A stretch of DNA of 64,000 nt from Sporosarcina sp. FSL K6-1508 (GTDB lineage Bacteria > Bacillota > Bacilli > Bacillales_A > Planococcaceae), in NCBI RefSeq assembly GCF_038007465.1, contig NZ_JBBOXF010000001.1:1142501-1206500 (forward strand), written 5' to 3'. Numbering within the stretch: position 1 is the stretch's first letter; every line of letters begins with the position of its first letter. The notes under the pieces were generated by a model, which had not been told where the DNA came from, searched no databases, and was given only the letters and a program-made list of their open reading frames with translations. Position numbers and translations under genes: made by a program. Shown piece by piece: positions 43,279 to 51,571 of the stretch.

Positions 43279-43953
43279 ATGCTCGAAGTTCACATCACAA
43301 AAAAACTGCCTCACTTTTTATTGGATATCGAATTGAGGGTAGACGATGAAATTCTTGTTTTATTTGGACCATCAGGATCCGGGAAAACATCAATATTAAA
43401 TAGTATAGCGGGGCTGGACAAGCCTGACGGGGGATATATCAGATTGGATGGAAAAACGTACTTCTGTGAAAAACAACAACCGCTGCCGGCTAAACAAAGA
43501 AATATCGGCTATCTCTTTCAGGATTATGCACTTTTTCCTCATATGACTGTGAAAAAAAATATTGCCTATGGCATGAAAAAGAAAAAAGAAGGAGAACCGC
43601 CATTTCAAATTGAACACTTAGTAAGTGTGTTAGGGATCCAGCATTTGTTAAAAAAATATCCCCATCAGATTTCTGGCGGGGAGAAGCAGAGGGTTGCACT
43701 GGCGCGGGCCCTAGCAACGGAACCATCCATTTTATTACTCGACGAGCCCTTATCTGCACTTGATCATGAAACACGGATCGAGTGTCAGGACGAGCTGTTA
43801 AGGCTCCATGAAATTTGGCGAATACCATTTATTATTGTTACGCATGACATGAATGAGGCGGAGAAGCTTGGTGATAGAATCCTGTATCTTGAAAAGGGAT
43901 CGGTGACTAAGACTGTTGGTAACACGGCTGGAAGGCTAGCTAGCTGTAATTAA
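43279..43953 (+). CDS. modC: Molybdate ABC transporter ATP-binding protein (short form)
   Basis: Protein of 224 aa. Walker A GPSGSGKTS, Q-loop LFQDYALFPHMTVKKN, signature ISGGEKQRVALARAL, Walker B ILLLDEPLSALD, switch VTHDMNE. It is about 130 residues shorter than E. coli ModC because the C-terminal molybdate-binding (MOP) domain is missing. Control by intracellular molybdate must therefore come from elsewhere, perhaps the adjacent regulator. Assignment rests on the operon. Confidence 0.88.
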   Translation: MLEVHITKKLPHFLLDIELRVDDEILVLFGPSGSGKTSILNSIAGLDKPDGGYIRLDGKTYFCEKQQPLPAKQRNIGYLFQDYALFPHMTVKKNIAYGMKKKKEGEPPFQIEHLVSVLGIQHLLKKYPHQISGGEKQRVALARALATEPSILLLDEPLSALDHETRIECQDELLRLHEIWRIPFIIVTHDMNEAEKLGDRILYLEKGSVTKTVGNTAGRLASCN

Positions 43954-43965
43954 AGAAAGTTCCTC

Positions 43966-44006
43966 CTTTCAACTATGTCATATCGTTGAAGAAAGTAGCT
44001 TTTTAA
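43966..44006 (+). terminator. Candidate terminator after modC
   Basis: TTTCAAC (43967-43973) pairs with GTTGAA (43985-43990), then AAGTAGCTTTTTAA. It lies between converging genes. Confidence 0.4.
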
Positions 44007-44012
44007 ACCTTG

Positions 44013-44963
44013 CTAAAATGTTTCAAAGATAACGTTCCCTGTTTGAGATAAATCGTAGCCGCCGATTGATTTGATCTCTTTCTGGAACGAATCTGACTGT
44101 AAAATACGTGTTAACAAATCAATAAGCCCTTCGTTTTGTTCGGTCTTCAATATGACGAGATCATACCGTTCTTCGATCAAGGGAATAAAGTCAACATCAA
44201 CAAGACGGGCGGCCTTCTCGATGCCGATTCCTACATCCGCATCCCCGCCTGCAACTTTGCTGGCGACTCCGATATGGTTCAATTCTTCTGACTCATAGCC
44301 GTTTACACGATATGGAGAAATACCTTCCACCCGAAACTTCTCATCAATTAATACACGTACACCTGAACCTTTTTCTCGGTTTATCATTGTGATTCCCGGC
44401 TTCGTTAGATCAGTCCAAGATTGAATGTTTTTGGGATTTCCTTTCCTTACGTAAAAGCCTTCCCAACGTGATAGGAAATTGACGATGAGATAAGGTTGCC
44501 CCACAAGAATTTTGCGGATGTACGGAACATTATATTCTCCTGTGTCACCGTCAAATAAGTGAGTGCTTACGACATCCGCTTCTCCTTGGTACATGGAAAC
44601 TAAGCTGTTCAAACTTCCAGTGTATGAGCGAAGCGGACGGTAGCCGTTTGAGTTTTTCTCTATGTAATTAGCTAATATGTCTAAGCTTAAATCCTGACCG
44701 CTAATTATGATTTGTCTGGTTGTGGTAGATGATTTACTTTCAAAGGGAGGGTTTTCCGGTCTATGCGTGTCCACTCTTTTTATGTTTCTCCCGCTTTTGG
44801 CCCGCTCTTTATAAGCCGACAAGTCGTGGGCGTCTACTCGTATTTGTCGTCCAACTCGGTACGAGGGTAATTCTTCTTTTTTGATCAGATCATAGACGGT
44901 CAATTTGGACACTTTTAATATCTGAGCAATTTCTTCGGTTGTGTAGGAAATATCCTCTCTCAT
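44013..44963 (-). CDS. Molybdate-responsive type regulator: excisionase-like HTH plus PBP-like domain
   Basis: Protein of 316 aa. The N-terminal helix-turn-helix (YTTEEIAQILKVSKLTVYDLIKKEELPSYRVGRQIRV) is of the excisionase/MerR-like DNA-binding family. A linker at about 60-85 leads to a C-terminal ligand domain related to molybdate-binding proteins (RQIIISGQDLSLDILANYI, GSLNSLVSMYQGEADVVSTHLFD, NREKGSGVRVLIDEKF). B. subtilis has a similar protein (YvgK) beside its mod genes. It converges on modC. Its upstream region carries TTAGTTATAACC, shared with the modA promoter. Role as molybdate sensor is inferred. Confidence 0.83.
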   Translation of the reverse strand: MREDISYTTEEIAQILKVSKLTVYDLIKKEELPSYRVGRQIRVDAHDLSAYKERAKSGRNIKRVDTHRPENPPFESKSSTTTRQIIISGQDLSLDILANYIEKNSNGYRPLRSYTGSLNSLVSMYQGEADVVSTHLFDGDTGEYNVPYIRKILVGQPYLIVNFLSRWEGFYVRKGNPKNIQSWTDLTKPGITMINREKGSGVRVLIDEKFRVEGISPYRVNGYESEELNHIGVASKVAGGDADVGIGIEKAARLVDVDFIPLIEERYDLVILKTEQNEGLIDLLTRILQSDSFQKEIKSIGGYDLSQTGNVIFETF

Positions 44964-45042
44964 GCCCGATCCGTCCTCCTTTGTGTTGCATGATGATCTA
45001 GAACGAGTTTTAAAAGTCCTTTCTCTTTAGTATACCAAAGCC

Positions 45043-45054
45043 TTTAGTTATAAC
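45043..45054 (-). promoter_or_regulatory. Operator-like site upstream of the regulator
   Basis: TTAGTTATAACC on the plus strand, an exact copy of 41733-41744, about 80 bases before the regulator's start. Suggests autoregulation together with modABC. Confidence 0.45.
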
Positions 45055-45161
45055 CTATTCGAAGTTTAGCTTGGCCCCGCTGTTATACCTACAGCTGTTT
45101 TCCATGAATATCACCGTGTTTATGGTAAAGTAGAAAGGATAAAAAGTGAGGAGGATTTGCT

Positions 45162-45458
45162 ATGAAAGAAATCACACCAATCGAAGTGCAAGAGCTGTTA
45201 GAAAAAGGTGAACAACTTCACTTGCTTGATGTACGCGAAGCGGATGAAGTAGAAGAAGGGATTATCCCGGGCGCAACTCATATCCCTTTAGGAGATGTAC
45301 CAGTGCGTATGAGTGAGCTTGATGTTTCTAAGCCGTATATACTTATTTGCCGTTCAGGAGGCCGTAGTGGACGTGCTGCGGAGTTTCTAGGGGATGAAGG
45401 GTATGATGTAACTAATATGGTAGGCGGCATGCTCAAATGGGAAGGTACTACTGAATAA
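45162..45458 (+). CDS. Single-domain rhodanese-like sulfurtransferase
   Basis: Protein of 98 aa. LLDVREADEVEEGIIPGATHIPLGDVP, then the active-site loop CRSGGRSGRA with the persulfide cysteine near residue 65, and the ending GGMLKWEG. It can carry sulfane sulfur from thiosulfate or another donor; the physiological partner is unknown. Monocistronic, with SD GAGGAG and its own terminator. Confidence 0.88.
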   Translation: MKEITPIEVQELLEKGEQLHLLDVREADEVEEGIIPGATHIPLGDVPVRMSELDVSKPYILICRSGGRSGRAAEFLGDEGYDVTNMVGGMLKWEGTTE

Positions 45459-45470
45459 TTGATATGTAAG

Positions 45471-45498
45471 AGGAGCCTTTCGGGGTTCCTTTTTTATT
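45471..45498 (+). terminator. Intrinsic terminator after the rhodanese gene
   Basis: AGGAGCC (45471-45477) pairs with GGTTCCT (45484-45490), then TTTTTATTTT. Confidence 0.75.
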
Positions 45499-45650
45499 TT
45501 ATAGGAAGTTAATCATTGGTTGATCTCACCATGATATTATTTGTATTCACTGGAACGTGATTTTATAGCGCGAAGTCTTTGTGAACTAGTGTGAACCATT
45601 GATTATCACACAGTAAAAAGGCTATTCATTTTTAACTCTGCTTTTAGTGG

Positions 45651-45681
45651 GACATATCCGTCGTTATTTCTGCGTATAGTA
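45651..45681 (+). promoter_or_regulatory. Possible sporulation sigma promoter before cwlD
   Basis: GACATAT (45651-45657) and CGTATAGTA (45673-45681), 15 bases apart. This loosely resembles sigma-E/G elements, and cwlD is transcribed in sporulation in B. subtilis. No good sigma-A promoter is seen. Low confidence. Confidence 0.25.
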
Positions 45682-45702
45682 AAGGAAAAAGGCGGTGTCC
45701 AT

Positions 45703-46419
45703 ATGAAACGGTGGTTTGTGATCTGCTTACTATTTGTATGTTCTCTCGGAGTTGTTATGTACGGCGTAAAGGCTTCGTCAGACCGGAATTTCTTCATGCC
45801 GGCAGAACTTGGGGGTGTGAAGATTCTTATTGATCCGGGACATGGAGGGATGGACGGGGGAGCCTCATCCAATGAGGTCGTAGAACGAGATATTACGCTG
45901 AGTATTTCGCATGAGCTGAAGAAGCGCCTAGAAAAGAAAGGGGCACAGGTAATCATGACGCGGATGAAAGATGGTGACGCACTGGCTGAACATGCTCCGG
46001 CTGAAAAGTTTAGAACAACCCGAGAGAGAAAAATGGCAGATTTGAAGTTGAGGGAAAGCATCGCAATCAGTGAAAAGCCTGATATGTTCATCAGTGTTCA
46101 CGTCAATGCAATACCAGAGGAGAAATGGCGCGGATCCCAAGTGTTTTATCATCCGGGGGGAGATCCCAATGGTGAATTTCTGGCAAAAGCGATTCAAGAG
46201 TCTTTCCGGACAAATTTGAAAAATACAGAAAGAGTGGCAATGGCGATCAAGAAAGTCTATTTGTTGAAAAAAGTTCCAACTCCAGCGGTTCTCGTTGAAA
46301 CAGGCTTCATCTCAAATAACGAGGAACGGGCACTACTGACTGACCCGGCGTATCAATCGAAAGTTGCGGATGCAATTATGGAAGGGATCATCGAATTTCA
46401 TACCACGGAAGAAAAATGA
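45703..46419 (+). CDS. cwlD: N-acetylmuramoyl-L-alanine amidase CwlD (spore cortex)
   Basis: Protein of 238 aa. One N-terminal membrane/signal segment, then an Amidase_3 domain: zinc histidine in IDPGHGGMDGG, glutamate in EVVERD, histidine in SVHVNA, catalytic glutamate in VETGFISNN. CwlD removes side peptides so that muramic-delta-lactam can form in the cortex, a step needed for germination. It precedes salA and gerD as in B. subtilis. Confidence 0.92.
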   Translation: MKRWFVICLLFVCSLGVVMYGVKASSDRNFFMPAELGGVKILIDPGHGGMDGGASSNEVVERDITLSISHELKKRLEKKGAQVIMTRMKDGDALAEHAPAEKFRTTRERKMADLKLRESIAISEKPDMFISVHVNAIPEEKWRGSQVFYHPGGDPNGEFLAKAIQESFRTNLKNTERVAMAIKKVYLLKKVPTPAVLVETGFISNNEERALLTDPAYQSKVADAIMEGIIEFHTTEEK

Positions 46420-46496
46420 GTGATTTGCAAGCAATGAAAACAACCCACTATGGTATACTTGGAGGTGAATGAAAAAACCTCCAAGGGGTGTCTGCG

Positions 46497-47555
46497 TTGA
46501 TAAATGAGCAAACAGTACGAGAGTTATTAGGACAGCTGAAAGATCCGTTTTTACATAAAACGCTTGCAGAAACGAGTGGCATTATAGGTGTAACAATAAA
46601 GCCGGAGAAAAAACATGTAAGCGTGAAGCTGGCCATCGCAAAAATTAATACTGCTGAACAGATGGGGTTACAAACACAAGTGGTCGATACGTTAAAAGGA
46701 GCAGGTGCTGATTCCGTCGGTATCCGTTTTGAAGAATTATCGAGTGAAGTGCTTGAACAGTTCCGCGGAAAAGTGACGGAATCGGAAGCTCAAGACTTAT
46801 TGTCGCCTCTGAGCGATGTTGAATTCATCTCAATCGCTTCGGGTAAAGGTGGCGTCGGTAAATCAACTGTTTCAGTGAACCTTGCCGTAGCACTTGCCCG
46901 TCTCGGGAAAAAAGTTGGTTTGATCGATGCAGATATTTATGGTTTCAGTGTTCCAGATATGATGGGCGTAACAGATTTACCGGTCGTTCGTGGGGACCGG
47001 ATTATCCCGGTTGAGCGTCTTGGCGTTAAAGTTATTTCGATGGGCTTCTTTGTTGAGGATAATGCGCCAGTTGTATGGCGCGGCCCGATGTTAGGGAAAG
47101 CGCTTGACCAATTCTTCCGTGATGTTGAGTGGGGAGATCTTGATTACTTATTCCTCGATTTGCCGCCTGGTACAGGGGATGTCGCGCTTGATATCCACCA
47201 GATGATTCCAATGTCCAAAGAAATTGTTGTAACAACTCCGCATCCAACAGCTGCTTTTGTAGCTGCGCGTGCAGGAGCAATGGCGCTTCAAACGGATCAT
47301 GAATTGCTTGGAGTTATTGAAAACATGTCTTGGTTCGAATCAAAAACGTCAGGTGAACGTGAATTTGTATTTGGCCAGGGTGGCGGAGTGAAATTAGCTG
47401 AGGAACTGCGTACAGAGTTACTCGGTCAGATTCCGCTTGGTCAGCCAGATTGGGACGAAGAAGACTTTGCACCTTCTGTCTATGCTGAGGATCATCCTAT
47501 CGGTAAGATTTATATGGGGATTGCAGAGAACATTGTTAAAAAAACAACAAAATAA
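46497..47555 (+). CDS. salA: Mrp/NBP35-family P-loop ATPase SalA
   Basis: Protein of 352 aa, same length as B. subtilis SalA. The N-terminal DUF59-like domain has VTIKPEKKHVSVKLAIAK. The ParA/Mrp ATPase follows: deviant Walker A SGKGGVGKSTVSVNLA, then LIDADIYGFSVPDMMG, DLPPGTGDVALD and PTAAFVAARAGAMA. The usual C-terminal CxxC of iron-sulfur carriers is not present in the tail, which fits SalA. TTG 46497 is preferred: the GTG at 46488 abuts the SD AAGGGG. In B. subtilis SalA activates protease genes by repressing scoC. Confidence 0.9.
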   Translation: MINEQTVRELLGQLKDPFLHKTLAETSGIIGVTIKPEKKHVSVKLAIAKINTAEQMGLQTQVVDTLKGAGADSVGIRFEELSSEVLEQFRGKVTESEAQDLLSPLSDVEFISIASGKGGVGKSTVSVNLAVALARLGKKVGLIDADIYGFSVPDMMGVTDLPVVRGDRIIPVERLGVKVISMGFFVEDNAPVVWRGPMLGKALDQFFRDVEWGDLDYLFLDLPPGTGDVALDIHQMIPMSKEIVVTTPHPTAAFVAARAGAMALQTDHELLGVIENMSWFESKTSGEREFVFGQGGGVKLAEELRTELLGQIPLGQPDWDEEDFAPSVYAEDHPIGKIYMGIAENIVKKTTK

Positions 47556-47563
47556 GAATTGAT

Positions 47564-47598
47564 AAAAGTGGAGAAGGCTATTTGCCTCCTCCACTTTT
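47564..47598 (+). terminator. Bidirectional terminator between salA and gerD
   Basis: AAAAGTGGAG (47564-47573) pairs with CTCCACTTTT (47589-47598). A-rich and T-rich flanks work on both strands. It overlaps the last codons of gerD. Confidence 0.65.
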
Positions 47599-48195
47599 AC
47601 TTTCATCCTGCTTTGCTCCCCCTTGGTCACCGCTACCGTTGCCTCCGCCTCCGCCGCTTTCTTCCTCTTTCGGTTCACCGGCTTTCATAATGAGTTCTTG
47701 CCACTTTGTTTGTAACAATGGGCTGTTAATCGTTTCTTCAACCACTTTTTCAAGATGTTTTTTCATATTCGCCGACTGCGTAACTGTCTCCAGCTGTTTT
47801 AACATATCAGGTTGCGTGAAAAACTCTTCCAATTGTTTTTGAAATGAAGAATCATCCATCAGTTGTTTCATGATGTCTTGCTGCTGTTCTTTCATGCTTT
47901 TGGCAATGGTTTCTGTGAACTTTGGATCGTCGAACGTTTTTTTCCAAAAATCTTCTCCTTTCTTGGATAATAATGCATCTTCAATTGATTTTTTAACTTC
48001 AGGCTGCTCCAAGATAAGCAGCTCCTTGAATTCCGGATCTGCAAACATTTGACGGATTGCTTTTTTTCCATCCTCTGTCTGAAGCGCATCGGTCATCATT
48101 TTTTTGGTTTCATCATATGTCGGAGCGGCCTGCTGCATGCTACATCCAGTTAAAAGAAAGGCTGAAAACAGGATTAGAAAAAATATTTTTTTCAT
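47578..48195 (-). CDS. gerD: Spore germination lipoprotein GerD
   Basis: Protein of 205 aa. Lipoprotein signal MKKIFFLILFSAFLLTGC. The GerD core has MTDALQTEDGKKAIRQMFADPEF, GEDFWKKTFDDPKFTETIAKSM and MKKHLEKVVEETINSPLLQTKW. The C-terminal tail is low complexity, rich in glycine, serine and glutamate (SGGGGGNGSGDQGG). GerD scaffolds germination receptors in the spore inner membrane. The frame continues to 48228, but ATG 48195 follows AAGGGA and gives a proper signal peptide. Reverse orientation between salA and kbaA matches B. subtilis. Confidence 0.9.
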   Translation of the reverse strand: MKKIFFLILFSAFLLTGCSMQQAAPTYDETKKMMTDALQTEDGKKAIRQMFADPEFKELLILEQPEVKKSIEDALLSKKGEDFWKKTFDDPKFTETIAKSMKEQQQDIMKQLMDDSSFQKQLEEFFTQPDMLKQLETVTQSANMKKHLEKVVEETINSPLLQTKWQELIMKAGEPKEEESGGGGGNGSGDQGGAKQDESKSGGGK

Positions 48196-48339
48196 GGAAA
48201 TCAAATTCCCTTCAACAAGCATTTTCATTTATTGTTCACAATACAGCGCAGAATATGCATGAATCGTTTAATGAAATAGATTTTTTGACGAAACGTTGTT
48301 ACACTATTGGAAGTAAAAACAAAACGGAGGATCACTATT

Positions 48340-49011
48340 GTGACAATACGAAATTGGGTAAAATTCTTTTCTACAGCATTACTAATCGGAGGATTCGTTA
48401 CGGCGGTTGTGGGATTAATTGTCCGCTGGGAATTCTTTTCTCAATATTTATCAAATGGGGAATATGGTCAATTCATTGGCGCATTTCTATGGATGATTTT
48501 CCTTGGATTTACCATGAGTGTCGTTGCTCAAATGGGTTTTTTCGCCTATTTAACGGTCCATCAATTCGGAGTGAATATCTTCAAAACACTTACATTGTGG
48601 AACTGGGTCCAGCTTTTAATAATTGTCGTTGTGTTGTTTGACCTTATATTCTTCAGGTTCCAGTTGACGTCAGGCGAGACGGGACGCACAGTTTTATATC
48701 TCTGCTTACTTGCGACACTTGTTGGGGTTTCCACCGTAACCGCTTATTTCAAAGCGAGATGGACGAAGAAACACACGCTTATTTCAGCACTATTTTTCAT
48801 GATTGTAATTACAACACTTGAATGGTTACCGGCATTAATGGTACGTTCAGGCAATATTGATTCATGGGTAACAATTTTGCTATTCCCGCTTCTTGCAGTG
48901 AATGCTTATCAAATTTTAGTACTTCCGAAATTTAACAAGCAGTCGGATGAAGACAAAGTGAAATTGGAAGAACGCAGAAAAGCACGTAGAAAAGCTGCTA
49001 AAGCAAAATGA
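48340..49011 (+). CDS. kbaA: KinB-signalling pathway activator KbaA
   Basis: Protein of 223 aa with six hydrophobic segments and a basic tail (EERRKARRKAAKAK). KbaA is needed for KinB-dependent phosphorelay activation at the onset of sporulation. GTG 48340 follows GGAGG with 9-base spacing; the in-frame ATG at 48307 lies before the SD. Its place after gerD agrees with B. subtilis. Confidence 0.85.
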   Translation: MTIRNWVKFFSTALLIGGFVTAVVGLIVRWEFFSQYLSNGEYGQFIGAFLWMIFLGFTMSVVAQMGFFAYLTVHQFGVNIFKTLTLWNWVQLLIIVVVLFDLIFFRFQLTSGETGRTVLYLCLLATLVGVSTVTAYFKARWTKKHTLISALFFMIVITTLEWLPALMVRSGNIDSWVTILLFPLLAVNAYQILVLPKFNKQSDEDKVKLEERRKARRKAAKAK

Positions 49012-49060
49012 AAAACAGCACAAACTGCCGTTAAAGGCGGATTGTGCTGTTTTTTGCTTT
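49012..49060 (+). terminator. Intrinsic terminator after kbaA
   Basis: AAAACAGCACAA, CTGCC pair with GGC.G, TTGTGCTGTTTT, then TTGCTTTG. Strong. Confidence 0.85.
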
Positions 49061-49158
49061 GCAAGAAACTATAAAATTTGAAATTCTGGGTAAGTTAGAA
49101 CGTAGAGCTTTCATGTCTGGATATTATCGCCTTTCTTGTAACAAGTGTGGGAGTTGGG

Positions 49159-49821
49159 TTACTCGGGTATTTTTTTGACTTTCACTGTTGTTCCGAATAA
49201 CATAGCTTCTACGGTGATAAGGGTCCGATCCTTGTCTAACTTTTTCAATTCAGCGAAATCAATACGCTCCTCACGATGATGAGGAACAGATAGGATCTCC
49301 CCTTTTGTGACTGGTGGAGGATTTCCACCGCTCCAAGTGACTGAGGACCCAAGTGCATTAATTTCTGCTTCCCAGAGCATGCTAGACAGAGCGAGAGGAA
49401 AAACTTCATCACGTGTACGGAACCAAAGAGGTTTTAATTCGAACGTTTTTTCAAACTGCTCAAGTTGTTTAACGAACTTTGGTGTGTTCTGCTCATAGGT
49501 CACTCCTTCATCGCCGAGAAGTCCAACCGGAATATTCTTTTCTTTAATAAGTTGTACGGTTTCTGGAAAGCGCTCAGCCCATTTCGTGTCTACAAAAAGG
49601 AGTGGATAGGGTTTATTTAATTCCTGTATCCATTTTTCCACCTCAATATCTCCAAATGAAATATTCACGGTGAGCGCTGACCCGTTTGAACCGCGTACAA
49701 TGACGGCAGGTTTTTCTGTTACGCGGAAGACGGATATGGGTGATAGCTGCTTAGGTAATGCAGGGAGAAGCAAGAATAGCCCGCAGCACATCAAGACAAT
49801 GATAAAATATTTGTTTCGCAT
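49159..49821 (-). CDS. PdaB/NodB-fold related protein lacking deacetylase motifs
   Basis: Protein of 220 aa with an N-terminal signal or anchor (YFIIVLMCCGLFLLLPALP). The middle aligns with PdaB-type polysaccharide deacetylases: SALTVNISFG sits where those enzymes have ALTFDISWG, and WAERFPETVQLIKEKNIPVGLLG matches WAERHP.TV...G..IG..G. The catalytic aspartate is replaced by asparagine and no HxxxH metal motif is visible. In B. subtilis pdaB itself lies next to kbaA, so this may be a diverged pdaB. Probably catalytically inactive; orientation is opposite to kbaA. Confidence 0.65.
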   Translation of the reverse strand: MRNKYFIIVLMCCGLFLLLPALPKQLSPISVFRVTEKPAVIVRGSNGSALTVNISFGDIEVEKWIQELNKPYPLLFVDTKWAERFPETVQLIKEKNIPVGLLGDEGVTYEQNTPKFVKQLEQFEKTFELKPLWFRTRDEVFPLALSSMLWEAEINALGSSVTWSGGNPPPVTKGEILSVPHHREERIDFAELKKLDKDRTLITVEAMLFGTTVKVKKIPE

Positions 49822-49939
49822 ATGTTGTCCCCTTTTTACACAATCTATTGTACTTTATGAAAGTGCGTTGACAGATATGCAAAAGATGTGATACTATGTA
49901 AAAGTTGCTGTCGGGAACAAACAAATTTTAAAAAAGGTC

Positions 49940-49967
49940 TTGAAAAAGATTTTATTCTTGTTATAAT
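49940..49967 (+). promoter_or_regulatory. Promoter of the tRNA-Asn/tRNA-Thr pair
   Basis: TTGAAA 49940-49945, 16-base spacer, TATAAT 49962-49967, about 45 bases before the first tRNA. Confidence 0.55.
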
Positions 49968-50011
49968 GGAATTTGTCGTGAACAGCATGTACATAAAAAA
50001 ATACTTTTTAT

Positions 50012-50086
50012 TCCGCAGTAGCTCAGTGGTAGAGCAATCGGCTGTTAACCGATCGGTCGTAGGTTCGAGTCCTACCTGCGGAGCCA
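50012..50086 (+). tRNA. tRNA-Asn (GTT)
   Basis: Acceptor TCCGCAG pairs with CTGCGGA. The anticodon loop CTGTTAA has anticodon GTT at 50044-50046. The T arm is GGTTCGAGTCC. CCA is encoded at 50084-50086. Confidence 0.95.
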
Positions 50087-50089
50087 TAT

Positions 50090-50165
50090 GCTTCCATAGC
50101 TCAGTAGGTAGAGTGCTTCCATGGTAAGGAAGAGGTCACCGGTTCGAATCCGGTTGGAAGCTCCA
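50090..50165 (+). tRNA. tRNA-Thr (GGT)
   Basis: Acceptor GCTTCCA pairs with TGGAAGC. The anticodon stem CTTCC/GGAAG holds loop ATGGTAA with anticodon GGT at 50123-50125. The T arm is CCGGTTCGAATCCGG and CCA is encoded. Three bases after tRNA-Asn. Its 3' end is the probable attachment site of the downstream element. Confidence 0.95.
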
Positions 50166-50184
50166 GAGAAACCTTATATATGAC

Positions 50185-50216
50185 GCGGTTCCCAAGAGAT
50201 TGGGGGCCGCTTTTTT
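50185..50216 (+). terminator. Terminator after the tRNA genes
   Basis: GCGG.TCCCAA pairs with TTGGG.GCCGC, then TTTTTTG. It may belong to the element or to the host tRNA unit. Confidence 0.75.
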
Positions 50217-50276
50217 GTTTGTTTAAAATCCTGATTGCCGACCATTTGACGGCCAAACCTAAAAACCGAATGATTT

Positions 50277-51488
50277 CTATTGGTTTTTGTTGGTGCCGGA
50301 TAGTGCTGCATCCAATTTCGCCGTCGCCACCTGATCGGCCGTTTTCAATTTGTGACCGTATGTGTCATTCGTGATTTGGATCCCTGAATGGCCGGCGCGA
50401 TCTGAAATCGCCGACAGCGGAATTTCGAGCTCGATCAATAATGTGACCATGGTATGTCTCAGCGAGTGAAGTTTGATGTATCTTAAATTGTGCCGCTTCA
50501 GGAATCGCACCCACCAATTTCTCATAGACGAAGGATTGTAAGGCTCGCCGTCTTCGTGAGCGAGTAGTAAGCAGTGCTTTCCGTCTTCCCACAACTCTTC
50601 AGCTACAGCTCGTTCTTTCATTCGTAGCGTTATCAGCTCGCTTAGCGGTTCGTGCAAAATGGCTGACAATGCAATGTTCCTCTTTTTAGCCCTCTTGTTT
50701 CCTTTTTTGATCTCGTGTATTTGAAATCCGCTTCTTTTTGAATACGTTAACGCCTGCCTTACCTCTACGGTGTTTTTTCGGAAGTTGAAATGCTTCAGTA
50801 AATCCAGCCCGAATAATTCGGACCTCCTCATTCCTTTTGTCACAGCTAAAATAACGGCAACTTGCCAATGTAGTAACTCCTTCTGCAAACATGCAAGTAA
50901 TAGGACCGTCTCCTCTAAATCATAAACCTCAGATTCTTCATACTCGACGGAAGGCTTCTGCACATTTTCAAGCGGGGACTCCTCGATCATTTTTATTTCT
51001 ACTGCAAAGTTGAATATATTGTTTAAAATTCGATAGTGATAAAAAATTGTGGAACTAGCGAGTTTACCCTCTTTCCCGTCTGCGCGCATACCGTCCTCGC
51101 TAATGTTGTAAATAAAGTCTACTATATGCTTAGGTTGTATCTGATCCACTCGAAGATATTTGAATGCTGGTAAAATCCTTAACTCCAGATACTCTATATG
51201 TGTAGCTAAAGTGGTGTGCGACAATCGAAGTTCTCCGCACTTCGGCAGCCATTCTTTCATGACGAAATCGAAGAACATCATCTTCGTCGGTTCAAAGTAA
51301 TCATCCCCGGTCACTTCCGTGACAAACTTCGCAAGTTCCGTGTCAGCTTCGCGTTGCCCTTTGGCGGTGACTGTCTTATATTTTCGATTCCGTTTTCTTC
51401 TACCGGTCTCCGGATCCTTGTACGATCCGAGATCCACTTCTAATTGCCAGATGTTGCGGCTGCGTTCTCTCGCATGTCCTTTTGCCAT
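50277..51488 (-). CDS. int: Tyrosine-type phage integrase
   Basis: Protein of 403 aa. N-terminal arm-binding domain (QLEVDLGSYKDPETGRRKRNRKYKT), core-binding SAM-like domain around residues 65-170, and catalytic domain. The catalytic residues visible are Arg in TKGMRRSELFG, the HSLRHT box, the second histidine in AGHSGI and the nucleophile Tyr in TNDTYGHK. ATG 51488 has TTGGAG 8 bases upstream. It ends 110 bases from tRNA-Thr and points toward it, the usual layout for integration in a tRNA 3' end. Confidence 0.93.
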   Translation of the reverse strand: MAKGHARERSRNIWQLEVDLGSYKDPETGRRKRNRKYKTVTAKGQREADTELAKFVTEVTGDDYFEPTKMMFFDFVMKEWLPKCGELRLSHTTLATHIEYLELRILPAFKYLRVDQIQPKHIVDFIYNISEDGMRADGKEGKLASSTIFYHYRILNNIFNFAVEIKMIEESPLENVQKPSVEYEESEVYDLEETVLLLACLQKELLHWQVAVILAVTKGMRRSELFGLDLLKHFNFRKNTVEVRQALTYSKRSGFQIHEIKKGNKRAKKRNIALSAILHEPLSELITLRMKERAVAEELWEDGKHCLLLAHEDGEPYNPSSMRNWWVRFLKRHNLRYIKLHSLRHTMVTLLIELEIPLSAISDRAGHSGIQITNDTYGHKLKTADQVATAKLDAALSGTNKNQ

Positions 51489-51571
51489 ATGAATCAACTC
51501 CAATTAAGAATAAATGTTCGGTTTATTAGGTGAAAGAAAAGCCCTGGATAGGGCGTACTCTTCGACTACCT

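Noticed and set aside
47582..48052. Forward reading frames in the gerD region
   Set aside because: They are antisense to gerD, whose lipobox and domain are clear, and they lack SDs.
49931..50165. rRNA operon next to the tRNA genes
   Set aside because: Only two tRNAs are present; no 16S, 23S or 5S sequence is visible.
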